A DNA stretch of 64,000 nt from Paraburkholderia phenoliruptrix (GTDB taxonomy: Bacteria; Pseudomonadota; Gammaproteobacteria; Burkholderiales; Burkholderiaceae): contig NZ_JAEUAV010000004.1 in assembly GCF_019511605.1 (NCBI RefSeq), positions 248,001 to 312,000 on the forward strand. The letters are read 5' to 3'. Positions 1 to 10,466 of this stretch are shown piece after piece (position 1 is the first letter of the stretch; every line of letters starts with the position of its first letter). Made by a program: the position numbers and the translations under genes. The notes under the pieces were generated by a model. The model saw nothing but the letters and a program-made list of their open reading frames with translations, had not been told where the DNA came from and did not search any database.

Positions 1-212
1 TGCAGATCGACTATCACCGCGTCGAATGCTTCGTCGCCAAGGAGCGCAATGGCTTCGTCTGCCGAATCGGCATACGCGGCCACGCGCAGCGAACCCGACG
101 CGTCGATGGCTTCCACCAGGCTGCGGCGGATCAGCGGCGAATCTTCGATAAGCAGCACGCGCAACGGTGCGCGGCTGGCTGACTCGGCAAGGATGTTCGA
201 TTCGCTGTTCAT
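1..212 (-). CDS. response regulator receiver-domain protein (3' end cut by window)
   Basis: This is the N-terminal 70 residues of a CheY-like receiver domain. After a short leader the protein reads LRVLLIEDSPLIRRSLVEAI, with the acidic pair (ED) that binds Mg2+. It ends at AFDAVIVDLQ, where the D of VDL is the expected phospho-acceptor. The coding sequence continues off the left edge, so its output domain is unknown. The ATG at 210-212 lies about 20 bp downstream of the stop of the LuxR-type regulator at 233-865 on the same strand, so the two are probably co-transcribed. The cognate kinase may be the NarX-type sensor at 2380-3963. Confidence 0.75.
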   Translation of the reverse strand, partial: MNSESNILAESASRAPLRVLLIEDSPLIRRSLVEAIDASGSLRVAAYADSADEAIALLGDEAFDAVIVDL

Positions 213-232
213 CGGGATCTCTCGATCGTCCA

Positions 233-865
233 TTATTCGATCAAGCCGTTCTTGATCGCGTAGTAGGTGAGATCGGCATTATTCGCCAACCGCATCTTCT
301 CGAGCACGCGAGCCCGGTACGTGCTCACCGTTTTCACGGACAGGTGCAACTCCTCGGCGATCTGGGTGGGAATCTGCCCTGCGGCCAGCTTGCAGAAAAT
401 CTGGAACTCGCGCTCCGAGAGCGCCTCGTGCGGCCGCGCCGCCGCCGGTTTGTCGAGATTGTCGGCCAGCGTGTCGGCCACGGCCTCCGACAGATAACGA
501 TGCCCGCGCGCCACCGCACGAATCGCACGCACGATCTCGTCCGGCTCGCAGTCCTTGTTCAGATAACCGTTCGCGCCCGCGCGCAGCAGGTTGATCGCGT
601 ACTGGCTCTCCGGGTAGCCGGAAAGAATCAGCACGCCCTGCTCGGGGCGCACCTGCTTGATCACGCGCAGGGTGTCGATGCCGTTCTTGTCCGGCATGGC
701 AATATCGAGCAGCACGACGTCGAAGGCCTGCTCGCGCACGAGGCTGATCGTCTCGTCGCCGGTCGCGGCTTCCGCCGCGACGCACATATCCGGCTCGTCG
801 GCCACGAACTGTCTGAAACCCCCTCGGACGATCGCGTGATCGTCAGCTATCAACACTCGAATCAT
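233..865 (-). CDS. LuxR/NarL-family two-component response regulator
   Basis: A 210-residue response regulator of the NarL/UvrY type, a DNA-binding transcription factor controlled by phosphorylation. The receiver domain spans about residues 1-120 (IRVLIADDH at the start, VVLLDIAMPDKNG with D54 as likely phospho-acceptor). A C-terminal LuxR-type helix-turn-helix follows (LSEREFQIFCKLAAGQ, then LSVKTVSTYRARVLEKM). I chose the ATG at 863-865 because the receiver fold starts at once (MIRVLIADD); the upstream reading frame is low-complexity arginine-rich sequence. A second receiver protein follows at 1-212. The target genes cannot be told from the sequence. Confidence 0.88.
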   Translation of the reverse strand: MIRVLIADDHAIVRGGFRQFVADEPDMCVAAEAATGDETISLVREQAFDVVLLDIAMPDKNGIDTLRVIKQVRPEQGVLILSGYPESQYAINLLRAGANGYLNKDCEPDEIVRAIRAVARGHRYLSEAVADTLADNLDKPAAARPHEALSEREFQIFCKLAAGQIPTQIAEELHLSVKTVSTYRARVLEKMRLANNADLTYYAIKNGLIE

Positions 866-1031
866 CGGCTTTGTGTCCGTACGATGGCGTCGCCCCGAAG
901 CAGACATTGTAATGATGTCGCGGCGCATGTCGACGCGCCGCAAGTCCGCGCGCCGCCCTTCCCGTCCGTCCGGCCTGCAGACATCATCGCGGCCGCCGCT
1001 GCCGGCCGGCCGCTCGCCTTGCGGGGCACAC

Positions 1032-1604
1032 TCACTCGCGGCCCTCGAGCAGATCGGCCATGTCGTCCGCATGCTCTTCCTCGACCGCGAGGATCTCTTC
1101 GAACAGACGCCGCGTCGTGACGTCCTTCTCGCCGAGATAGCGGATGATCTCGCGATACGTGTCGATCGCGATGCGCTCGGCGACCAGGTTCTCGCGAATC
1201 ATGTCCGTGAGATTCTCGCCTTCCTTGTACTCGGAATGCGCACGCGTCTTCAGGCCGTCCGGCGCGAAGTCGGGCTCGCCGCCAAGCTGCACGATGCGCT
1301 CGGCAATACGGTCGGCGTGCTCCTGCTCTTGCGCGGCGTGCTCCGCGAATTCGGCGGCCACGGCCTCCGAATTGATGCCCTTCGCCATGAAGTGATGCCG
1401 CTTGTAGCGCAGCGTGCAGACAATTTCGGTTGCGAGCGCGTCGTTCAGCAGTTTGAGCACCGTCTCGCGATTCGCGCCGTAGCTTTGCGTAACGGGACCG
1501 TCCGACATGTGCTTGCGGGCGTCGTCGCGGATCTTCTGAATGTCCATCACGAACGGGTCGCTCGAGCCGGATGCCGCGCCTTGCGCGCCAGGTGTGTTCG
1601 CCAT
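1032..1604 (-). CDS. ferritin-like / bacterioferritin-family protein
   Basis: A 190-residue four-helix-bundle protein, likely cytoplasmic and involved in iron storage or oxidative protection. Di-iron style ligands are visible: an E in LATEIVCTLRYKRHH, then AAQEQEHADRIAERI (ExxH), and in the C-terminal half NLVAERIAIDTYREI and AVEEEHADDMADLL (ExxH). Length and motif order fit the bacterioferritin/Dps-like group. The first 20 residues are a disordered extension (NTPGAQGAASGSSDP). The start codon ATG (1602-1604) is preceded by GGAGAAACTCA. It lies between the response regulators and two DUF1328 genes on the same strand, a stress-flavoured group. Whether it binds haem is not clear. Confidence 0.8.
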   Translation of the reverse strand: MANTPGAQGAASGSSDPFVMDIQKIRDDARKHMSDGPVTQSYGANRETVLKLLNDALATEIVCTLRYKRHHFMAKGINSEAVAAEFAEHAAQEQEHADRIAERIVQLGGEPDFAPDGLKTRAHSEYKEGENLTDMIRENLVAERIAIDTYREIIRYLGEKDVTTRRLFEEILAVEEEHADDMADLLEGRE

Positions 1605-1686
1605 TGAGTTTCTCCTTTATCCGTATTGGGGGAATGCGCGCATCGGGAGCCGCGCCCGCGACGCGCCGTGAGGGTTACGCTCAGGT

Positions 1687-1848
1687 CTACGTTCGGAACA
1701 CGCCGAGCAGCAGCGTGACCACGAACACGACGAGGAAAATGTAGAACAGAATCTTCGCGATTTCGGCCGCGCCTGCCGCGATGCCGGTGAAACCGAACAC
1801 CGCTGCAATGATGGCGATGACAAAAAAGACGATGGCATAGTGAAGCAT
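1687..1848 (-). CDS. DUF1328-family small membrane protein (copy 1)
   Basis: A 53-residue, almost wholly hydrophobic protein starting [20 protein letters not shown], followed by the family-typical [15 protein letters not shown] and a second hydrophobic helix ending LLLGVFRT. This gives two membrane helices joined by the glycine/alanine turn. A good ribosome-binding site (AGGAGAGTTGCC) precedes the ATG. It is followed, 135 bp upstream on the same strand, by a paralogue at 1984-2160. DUF1328 proteins are common as tandem copies in Burkholderiales and have no established function. Confidence 0.85.
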   Translation of the reverse strand: MLHYAIVFFVIAIIAAVFGFTGIAAGAAEIAKILFYIFLVVFVVTLLLGVFRT

Positions 1849-1983
1849 GGCAACTCTCCTTCTTGTTGGTATCGGCGTGAATTCTCGTGCACCTGCGTGG
1901 TGTCAGCACCGCCTCGCCTTGCCCTTGTCGGGGCGCCTGCTCAAAACAAAAGGCAAAGGCGAAAGCGAAAAGGCGAAGCGGCG

Positions 1984-2160
1984 CTAATCGACAATTTTTT
2001 TCGTCACCACGAAGCCGAGCACGAGGAACACCACGCACAGAATCACAAACACCACGAACAGGAACTTCGCGATGGCCGCCGCGCCCGCAGCAATGCCGGT
2101 AAAGCCAAGAAGGCCGGCTATCACCGCGATGACGGCGAAAAACAACGCCCACTTCAGCAT
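1984..2160 (-). CDS. DUF1328-family small membrane protein (copy 2)
   Basis: A 58-residue inner-membrane protein, [20 protein letters not shown] followed by [15 protein letters not shown] and a second hydrophobic helix, ending VVTKKIVD. It is clearly a paralogue of the protein at 1687-1848, sharing the TGIAAGAA turn, so the pair arose by tandem duplication. An AGGAGGAAGCCATC Shine-Dalgarno region precedes the ATG at 2158-2160. The gene starts divergently from the sensor kinase at 2380, so the 219-bp gap should carry promoters for both directions. Confidence 0.85.
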   Translation of the reverse strand: MLKWALFFAVIAVIAGLLGFTGIAAGAAAIAKFLFVVFVILCVVFLVLGFVVTKKIVD

Positions 2161-2379
2161 GATGGCTTCCTCCTGAAACAGTGAATGGGATCAGGGTTCA
2201 TCCTAGCCACGAGCGGCGCTGCGCGCATTCCGACGCGCTCCGGTTTTCGTGTGAGAATCCGCTTACATTGGATTACGGCAGCGTTACGCCGCGCGCACGG
2301 GCCGGGCGCCGCGCCCCCGCCCGGGCTCGCGCGAGCACGGCGTCGAACGCTACACTGATGCCTGTCCAGGGAGCTGAAC

Positions 2380-3963
2380 TTGTCAAACGTGCACAATGCA
2401 CCTCACGCACCTCACGCACCTCACGCACCTCACGCGCCCGGTTTGCCGAACGACGCGCCATATGAACCACCGCATGAAGCGGCGGGCCAGACCGCGAACC
2501 GCGCGACCGGCGACGCGCCGCCGCCGGCCGCACGGTTCGCGGCGCGGCTGAGCGCGTGGATGCGCGCACGCAGCTGGGCCATTGCGATGACCGTGGCAAT
2601 CGTGATCACGGTGGGCGGGCTCGTCATTCTGGAGACCGCGCGCGAGCGCATCGCCGCCGAGTACGAAACAGCCCTCGAAGCGCGCGACGTCACCGTGCAA
2701 CTGAGCGCGCTGGCGAGCCAGCTTTCGCACTTGAGCGCGCAGCAAAGCGAGTTTCTTCTGACGAAGCGCGACGACGCCGCCCACGGGTTTTGCGCGACGG
2801 CCGCGCGCATCCGCGCCAGCGAAGAGCCGTTGCAGCGCTTTTACGTCAGTCCGAAAGCCGACAGCGCCGAGCTTGCGAGCTTCACGCAGATTCGCGCGCT
2901 GATCGACGCACGCATCGGCGCGGGCGCGGCGGCTCTGCAGCGCGCCGCGCCGCATCCGCTCGATCTCGCCGCTTGCGGCGGCACGAGCGGCGCGCAACCT
3001 GTCGACGCGGCGCTGGTCGACAGCACGCTAAGCCTGCTGCGCGACAACGAAGAGCGCCGTGCGCAGCACGCGCTCGCCGCAAGCCGCGCCGACCAGCGCA
3101 TCTCGACACTGTGCGCGGCGGGACTCTCGGCGTTGAACATCGTGTTGTTCATTCTGCTGTTCCGCAATCTCGGCATTCAGATCGACAGACAGGCACGCGT
3201 GCAGCGTCAATTGATTACGCAGCAAGGCGAGCTCGACCAGTTGGTGAACGAGCGCACGCGTCAACTGGAGGCGCTCGGCTGGCATTTGCAGGCCGTCAGC
3301 GAAAACGAAAAGACCCAGCTTGCGCGCGAATTGCATGACGAACTCGGCGCGATTCTGACCGCGAGCAAGATGGATGTCGCATGGGCGAACCGCAAGCTGA
3401 AGGACAGCGCTCCGGAAATCTCGGAGAAACTGCGCCGCGCGCTCGCCAATCTGGACCAGGGCATTGCGCTCAAGCGCCGCATCATCGAGGACATGCGCCC
3501 CACCGTGCTGGCGAACTTCGGTCTCGTGACCGCGCTGCGCACACTCGCCGACGAAGCCGCGCAGCGCAACAACTGGACACTGAACCTGCAGCTTCCCGCA
3601 GACGACATTCAACTCGACGAGCAGACGGAAATTGCGCTTTTCCGTGTCGCGCAGGAGTCGCTCACCAACGCCGCGAAATATGCGCGCGCCTCGCAGGTGT
3701 CGATCGGCCTGCACGTTGGGGAAGGCTTCGTCACGCTCGACATTGCCGATAACGGCGTGGGCATCATGCCGGCCGATCTGAAGCGCACGCACACGCACGG
3801 GCTGCTCGGCATGCGTCAGCGCGTCGCCGCACATGGCGGGCGCTTCGACATCCGTCGGGGCGTGCCTGGCGGCACCGACATTCATGTCGTCATGCCGAGC
3901 ACCAGCACCGCTGCGCAGCCCGGCAGCGACGCGTCGCCGGCCCCGCTGCGCACACCGATCTAG
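2380..3963 (+). CDS. NarX/DegS-type membrane sensor histidine kinase
   Basis: A 527-residue inner-membrane sensor kinase. A disordered His/Ala/Pro-rich N-terminus precedes membrane helix 1 (about residues 66-84, WAIAMTVAIVITVGGLVIL). A roughly 160-residue periplasmic sensing region and membrane helix 2 (LSALNIVLFILLFRNLGIQ) follow. The HisKA_3 dimerisation domain has phospho-acceptor H319 in LARELHDELGAILTASKMD. The HATPase domain has DIADNGVGIMP and HGLLGMRQRVAAHGG. This kinase class partners LuxR-type regulators, so the protein at 233-865 is the likely partner. I propose a TTG start at 2380 because CAGGGAGCTGAAC sits just upstream; the next in-frame Met is residue 61, at the edge of the first helix. 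The C-terminus is a Ser/Thr/Pro tail. Confidence 0.85.
   Translation: MSNVHNAPHAPHAPHAPHAPGLPNDAPYEPPHEAAGQTANRATGDAPPPAARFAARLSAWMRARSWAIAMTVAIVITVGGLVILETARERIAAEYETALEARDVTVQLSALASQLSHLSAQQSEFLLTKRDDAAHGFCATAARIRASEEPLQRFYVSPKADSAELASFTQIRALIDARIGAGAAALQRAAPHPLDLAACGGTSGAQPVDAALVDSTLSLLRDNEERRAQHALAASRADQRISTLCAAGLSALNIVLFILLFRNLGIQIDRQARVQRQLITQQGELDQLVNERTRQLEALGWHLQAVSENEKTQLARELHDELGAILTASKMDVAWANRKLKDSAPEISEKLRRALANLDQGIALKRRIIEDMRPTVLANFGLVTALRTLADEAAQRNNWTLNLQLPADDIQLDEQTEIALFRVAQESLTNAAKYARASQVSIGLHVGEGFVTLDIADNGVGIMPADLKRTHTHGLLGMRQRVAAHGGRFDIRRGVPGGTDIHVVMPSTSTAAQPGSDASPAPLRTPI
2401..2436 (+). repeat. 9-bp in-frame tandem repeat in kinase N-terminus
   Basis: Four consecutive copies of CCTCACGCA (the last ends in G) encode Pro-His-Ala repeats in the cytoplasmic tail of the sensor kinase. 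The unit is a multiple of three, so copy changes keep the frame. Confidence 0.9.
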
Positions 3964-4006
3964 GCGCGCTTCAACGGGGCCGAACGCAACGGGGCCGAAC
4001 GCGTGG

Positions 4007-4048
4007 TTGTAGGAGTGCGCCGACGCGAACACCAGAGCGCACCTACAA
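4007..4048 (+). terminator. hairpin downstream of sensor kinase
   Basis: TTGTAGGAGTGCGC (4007-4020) pairs with GCGCACCTACAA (4037-4048), a stem of about 12 bp with a 2-nt bulge and a 16-nt loop. There is no U-tract, so a role as transcript end or stabiliser is only inferred. Just upstream the 15-mer AACGGGGCCGAACGC is directly duplicated. Confidence 0.4.
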
Positions 4049-4196
4049 CAAAATCGCAGCGCAGCCGACAGCGCCGCACACGCCCTTTTTTTACCATGCA
4101 ATCAGACCGGATCGACTGGCGCAAGCCACGGTCGGCAGCTAGCAGAGCCGCTAGCGGGACACGTCAACCGATACCTTCTCGACAAGGAGAACTTCC

Positions 4197-4331
4197 ATGA
4201 ATCGACTGATCGCTTTGCTCCTCATCGCAGGCACGGCCGCGCTCGCCGGCTGCAACACGATGGCAGGTGCCGGCCAGGACATCTCCAAGGGTGGCGACGC
4301 CCTCACCAACCAGGCTGAAAAGGCGAAGTAA
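4197..4331 (+). CDS. entericidin A/B-family small lipoprotein
   Basis: A 44-residue lipoprotein: signal MNRLIALLLIAGTAALAG, lipobox LAGC with the modified cysteine at residue 19, then NTMAGAGQDISKGGDALTNQ and EKAK. The AGAGQDISKGG segment is typical of the entericidin EcnA/EcnB family, which are small envelope lipoproteins linked in E. coli to stress and stationary phase. ACAAGGAGAACTTCC provides a strong ribosome-binding site. A strong intrinsic terminator follows, so the gene is transcribed alone. Confidence 0.88.
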   Translation: MNRLIALLLIAGTAALAGCNTMAGAGQDISKGGDALTNQAEKAK

Positions 4332-4396
4332 AGCGCCGCGGGTTGAAGGCCGTGCGCCTCGCGGGCGCAGGGCCTATCGCCGTAATGCATCATCTA

Positions 4397-4427
4397 GCCC
4401 GCTGCGGGACACCGCAGCGGGCTTTTT
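4397..4427 (+). terminator. rho-independent terminator after entericidin gene
   Basis: A perfect 11-bp stem GCCCGCTGCGG / CCGCAGCGGGC with a 4-nt loop, followed by TTTTT. Confidence 0.92.
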
Positions 4428-4522
4428 CATGGGTTGCCGAAGGCGAAGCGAACGCGCGCAGGAGGTTGCGTCGGCACCTTGCGCGCGCCGGCCAGCAGCG
4501 CGCATCGCGAGAAACAGTCTGC

Positions 4523-4560
4523 AAAAACAAAGCGGCGACCCACTTGCGTGGATCGCCGCC
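4523..4560 (-). terminator. rho-independent terminator for the DUF4397 gene
   Basis: Read on the minus strand, GGCGGCGATCCAC and GTGGGTCGCCGC form a long stem followed by TTTGTTTTT. It lies about 65 bp past the stop of the gene at 4624-5418. Confidence 0.85.
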
Positions 4561-4623
4561 CCGTCCTCCCCAGGACTTGCCGCTATGCCATGCGCTGCAA
4601 TGCGCGCATGCTTGCTAGCGAGC

Positions 4624-5418
4624 TTATGCGCCCGTCAGCGTATTCGAGAGTTCGACACTCGGTGTGCTCGTGTTGCCGTTCTGCACGATCAGCAGATGAA
4701 TCTGCCCGACTGCGAGCTGGCTCAACGCGCCGCCGATCGGCACCGACGTAATGAGCCAGTCGGCGTTGTTCGACAGCGTGAACGCCTGCGACTGGTAGAT
4801 CGGCGTCTTGCTGCCCGCCGCCGTCGCGATCAGCACATACTGGCCGCCCGAGACATAGATCGAATCCTGGCCGCTTGCCGGCACGGCGTTCTTGAACGCG
4901 ACGCCGGCCATGGTCGGCGAAACGTTGCTGATGTTCGTGTTGCTGGCCTGCACGAGATAGAGGTCGAGATTCGGCGCGTTGCCCGACGCGTTGAAGCCGC
5001 GCACGCGTGCGCTGTTGGACAGCAGGCCCTTGTCGAACGGATCGTCGATCAGGCCGATGTCCGGCGTTGCCGTGCCCGGCAGCGCGAGCACCGTATATTC
5101 GTGACCCTTCGCGACGTTCGGGAAGTTGCCGCTCGCAAGCGGGGTCGTCGTGCCGGTCGCGGCATAGGCGACGTTCGTCGAGCCTGTGTTGATGTTGGTG
5201 AAGTTCGTCACGCCCTTATACGAAACATTCGTCTGTCCCGACGGTGCGTTGCCGTTGACGAGGAAATCCACCGCGGGTCCGCTGGGAATCGCGTGCACGA
5301 AGTGGATTTGCGGATTGGTGAGGCCGAGCTCCTTGCCTACGTCGTCGGAGCCGCCGCCGCATGCGCTCAGCACGGATGCAACGGCAATCATGGCCGCCAT
5401 GGTTCGAATCAGTTTCAT
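4624..5418 (-). CDS. DUF4397-like repeat lipoprotein
   Basis: A 264-residue exported lipoprotein. The signal peptide MKLIRTMAAMIAVASVLSAC ends in a lipobox (LSAC) followed by GGGSDD. The mature part begins NPQIHFVHAIPSGPAVDFLV and contains two related beta-rich units, the second around ARVRGFNASGNAPNLDLYLV. The pattern of V/I-R-F/H-hAxP...DhYh fits DUF4397, a beta-sandwich surface domain of unknown function. I start at the ATG at 5416-5418; the in-frame GTG nine bases upstream lies inside the ATAGGTGACC ribosome-binding region. It has its own terminator and no obvious operon partner. Confidence 0.75.
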   Translation of the reverse strand: MKLIRTMAAMIAVASVLSACGGGSDDVGKELGLTNPQIHFVHAIPSGPAVDFLVNGNAPSGQTNVSYKGVTNFTNINTGSTNVAYAATGTTTPLASGNFPNVAKGHEYTVLALPGTATPDIGLIDDPFDKGLLSNSARVRGFNASGNAPNLDLYLVQASNTNISNVSPTMAGVAFKNAVPASGQDSIYVSGGQYVLIATAAGSKTPIYQSQAFTLSNNADWLITSVPIGGALSQLAVGQIHLLIVQNGNTSTPSVELSNTLTGA

Positions 5419-7829
<2,411 letters not shown>

Positions 7830-7889
7830 CGCGGCGGCCACGAGCGCTCGTATGCGGTCCCGGTTCTGCGTCGCGGAGAACCGCCCGCA

Positions 7890-8819
7890 TCAAGCAAGCC
7901 CTTTCTTCCGGTAATCGAGCCAGAAAGACAGACCCACGCTCACGAGAATCACCACGGTTGCAATCACCGTGGAATGGGTGACCGGCTCACCGAGCAGCAG
8001 CGCACCAAGCGCCACCGCCACGACCGGATTCACGTACATGCAGCTGCTCGCGATAATCGGGCTCGTGTGCCGGATCAGGAAACCGTAGGCAACGTAGGCG
8101 GCCATCGTGCCGATCAGCATCAGGTAGATGAACGCCAGCACCGGCAGGAAATGCACTTCGAGCATCCGTTCGCCGGAGACCCACGCGACCATTGTCGACA
8201 TCGCGCCGCCCAGGCCGATTTGCAGCGACGTCGAGAGAAACAGGTCGGACGGCAGTTTGAGGCGGCTCGCGAGATGGGCGCCGCCCGCCCAGAAGAGCGC
8301 GCCGCAGAGGATGGCGAGACTGCCCCCTGCCGATCCCGGCGCGCTGTCGCCGTGGCTCAGAATCGCGATGCCGACGAGCCCGAGCGCCACCGCGAACCAC
8401 TCGCCTTTGCCGATCTTGCGCCCGGCCACCGCCGCAATCACCGTTGCAAAGAGCGGTACGGTGGCAACCATGACCGCCGCCGTACCGGTTCCGACAGTGC
8501 GCATGCCGTAGGCCAGCATGCCGCTCGACAAGCCGACCAGCATCGTGCCGACGAGCCCGGCGTTGCGAATTTCCGCGAAGCTCGGCCATACCGGGTTGCG
8601 GCGCGCCGCGAACGCAAAGAGACCCACACCCGCGAACAGATTGCGCAGGCCCGACATCAGCAGAGGCGGAAACGAGCCGAGTGCGACGTGCACGGCGAGA
8701 TAGGTCGAGCCCCACACCAGATACACGACACCGAGCGCGAGCGCAATCTGGCCGTTGCGCGAGCGCGGCAAACGGATCGGGAAACCACGTGAAAACCAGC
8801 CTGAGAGTTCCTGCGACAT
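7890..8819 (-). CDS. EamA/DMT-superfamily transporter
   Basis: A 309-residue inner-membrane protein with about ten predicted helices arranged as two EamA repeats. The first begins GQIALALGVVYLVWGSTYLA; the second ends ALGALLLGEPVTHSTVIATV. The WGSTYLAVHVAL and PVVAVALGALLLGEP patterns are typical of drug/metabolite exporters of the RhaT/YedA kind. Start ATG 8817-8819 gives MSQELSGWFSRG; longer frames upstream are non-hydrophobic and arginine-rich. It is convergent with the flavoenzyme gene. The substrate is unknown. Confidence 0.85.
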   Translation of the reverse strand: MSQELSGWFSRGFPIRLPRSRNGQIALALGVVYLVWGSTYLAVHVALGSFPPLLMSGLRNLFAGVGLFAFAARRNPVWPSFAEIRNAGLVGTMLVGLSSGMLAYGMRTVGTGTAAVMVATVPLFATVIAAVAGRKIGKGEWFAVALGLVGIAILSHGDSAPGSAGGSLAILCGALFWAGGAHLASRLKLPSDLFLSTSLQIGLGGAMSTMVAWVSGERMLEVHFLPVLAFIYLMLIGTMAAYVAYGFLIRHTSPIIASSCMYVNPVVAVALGALLLGEPVTHSTVIATVVILVSVGLSFWLDYRKKGLA

Positions 8820-9241
8820 ACCGTCAACCCGCCGACGCCGTTCGGAATTCCCGCTGCGGGGACGGCGGACACCGCATCGGCGATGCGGACAAACGGGCGA
8901 GGCTGGCGGACATGATGGTGGAGCGAAGGGCGATGGTTGGCTAACAGAGAAAGCCATACGGAACTGCGTAGCCGTGCCGGTTGTTGCGGCGGGTTCGCGG
9001 CTCGCGCGCCGAAAATCCGCGGCGCGCAGCATCGCATTATGCAGTAAGCGCCCCTTGCGCCAGGCGAAAGAATCGTAACTTTTGGTGCGTATGCAACAAA
9101 AAGCCGGGGCCACGCGGGCCCCGGCTTTGCACCTTCACGCGCGCCGCACCTGGCAGTCTATGCGGCGCGCATCCGGACAGGCACGGCGCTGCATCGCACT
9201 GGGTGGCAGCTTGCCCGCGTCGCGGCCTGTCGCTGGGCTGC
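8820..9241. other. 422-bp intergenic region containing a terminator
   Basis: No coding sequence was supported here. The left part should hold the promoter of the EamA transporter. An 11-bp perfect hairpin at 9101-9127 ends transcription of the MxKDx gene on the minus strand. Nothing else was recognised. Confidence 0.5.
9097..9127 (-). terminator. intrinsic terminator downstream of MxKDx gene
   Basis: AAGCCGGGGCC (9101-9111) and GGCCCCGGCTT (9117-9127) form a perfect 11-bp stem with a 5-nt loop. On the minus strand it is followed by TTTTGTTGC, as expected for the gene ending at 9242. Confidence 0.8.
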
Positions 9242-9484
9242 TCAATTGCTCATCGCGCCCGACGCCTCGTGCTTCATGCCCATCGCGTCGCCCTTTTTCA
9301 TCTTGTCGTGCTTCATGGCGTCTTTTTTCATGTGGTCTTTGGACATCGCGTCTTTCGACATGCCGTCCTTCGACATCGCATCATGCGACATCGCGCCGTC
9401 GGACATAGCGCCGCTTGCCTGGGCGAATGCGCCTGCGCTGCTCAGAAATGCGAAGGCGACTGCTGCGATTGCAAACTTCTTCAT
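9242..9484 (-). CDS. MxKDx pentapeptide-repeat secreted protein
   Basis: An 80-residue exported protein. The signal peptide MKKFAIAAVAFAFLSSAGAF ends near AQA. The mature part is almost only the pentapeptide AMSKD/AMSHD/GMSKD/HMKKD/AMKHD repeat, about nine copies rich in Met, Lys and Asp, ending HEASGAMSN. This matches the MxKDx repeat family of Burkholderia and relatives, whose function is not established. The Met-rich composition could bind metal or act as a methionine-oxidation sink, but that is inference. It follows the Moco enzyme gene (9599-10390) on the same strand. Start ATG 9482-9484 follows GGAGTGATCCC. Confidence 0.85.
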   Translation of the reverse strand: MKKFAIAAVAFAFLSSAGAFAQASGAMSDGAMSHDAMSKDGMSKDAMSKDHMKKDAMKHDKMKKGDAMGMKHEASGAMSN

Positions 9485-9598
9485 GGGATCACTCCGTTTG
9501 TTGTGGATCAATCGAACCGGCTCGAGCCGGCATATTTCCGAAGCTCCTGCCATCCGGGATCGGCGAGGCGCGCGCGGCGCATACGCGATCCGCGCGCG

Positions 9599-10390
9599 TC
9601 AGGAGCCTCCGAACCAGTTGTAACCCTGGTCGACCCAATAGCCGCCAGGGTAGGTGTTGGTGACGAACATCTCGACGATGTGCTTGGGATTCTTGTAGCC
9701 GAGCTTGGTCGGCATGCGCAGCTTCATCGGGAAGCCGTATTTCGCGGGCAGTTGCTCGCCGTCGTACGAGAAGGTGAGCAGCGTCTGCGGATGCAGCGCG
9801 GTGGGCATGTCGATGCTTTCGTAGTAGTCGTCCGCGCATTTGAAGCCGACGTATTTCGCGGTCGTGTCAGCGCCTATGCGCCGCAAAAAATCGCCGAAGG
9901 GCGTGCCGCCCCAGCGGCCGATCGCGCTCCACCCCTCCACGCAGATGTGCCGCGTGATCTGCTCGGCGTGCGGCAGCGCGTACAGCTCGGGCAAGGTCCA
10001 CACGCGCTGGCCGGTTACGAGGCCGCTGACCTTCAGCTTGTAGCCGGATGCGTCGACGTGCGGCACTTCGTCGATACCGTAGTACGCATTGAACGGGAAT
10101 GGCCGGGTGATCTGCGCCTCCGTGTAAGTCGGCGCGAGCAGCTTCGGATCGAACAACGCAGCTTGCGCGCGATCGTTCAGACGCGACACGGCGACAAGAA
10201 ACTTGTTGACCGACTCGTCGTCGGTGAGCGAGCAGCCGGTCAGCAGCGACAGGCCGCCTAGCGACAGCAACTGCTTGCCGAACAGACGCCGCGACGGCAT
10301 GGAAAGCTCGCGCCTTGCATCGATCAGAATCGACTCGCGGTCCAGCTTGCCGGTGGGCTCGCGCCGCGACGTGTCAGATGGCTTCTTCAT
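9599..10390 (-). CDS. Tat-exported sulfite-oxidase-family molybdopterin oxidoreductase
   Basis: A 263-residue periplasmic molybdenum-cofactor enzyme of the sulfite oxidase/YedY fold. A twin-arginine signal (SRRLFGK at residues 33-39, then LLSLGGLSLL) is followed by a lipobox-like LTGC. The Moco cysteine is C150 in RHICVEGWSAIGRWGG. GFKCADDYYESIDM and PTKLGYKNPKHIVEMFV are also family-typical. The next gene upstream is a b-type cytochrome, so the pair probably moves electrons across the inner membrane. The ATG at 10300 would place the Tat motif at the very N-terminus and is an alternative start. The physiological substrate is unknown. I avoid the name msrP because the partner is a b561-type protein, not MsrQ. 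Confidence 0.8.
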   Translation of the reverse strand: MKKPSDTSRREPTGKLDRESILIDARRELSMPSRRLFGKQLLSLGGLSLLTGCSLTDDESVNKFLVAVSRLNDRAQAALFDPKLLAPTYTEAQITRPFPFNAYYGIDEVPHVDASGYKLKVSGLVTGQRVWTLPELYALPHAEQITRHICVEGWSAIGRWGGTPFGDFLRRIGADTTAKYVGFKCADDYYESIDMPTALHPQTLLTFSYDGEQLPAKYGFPMKLRMPTKLGYKNPKHIVEMFVTNTYPGGYWVDQGYNWFGGS

Positions 10391-10466
10391 GATTCGGTAT
10401 CCGTAATATTCGAACTTTGCGCTTGATGGGGGCTCAACGTCCACTCCGCGTCCACTCCGCGTCCAC

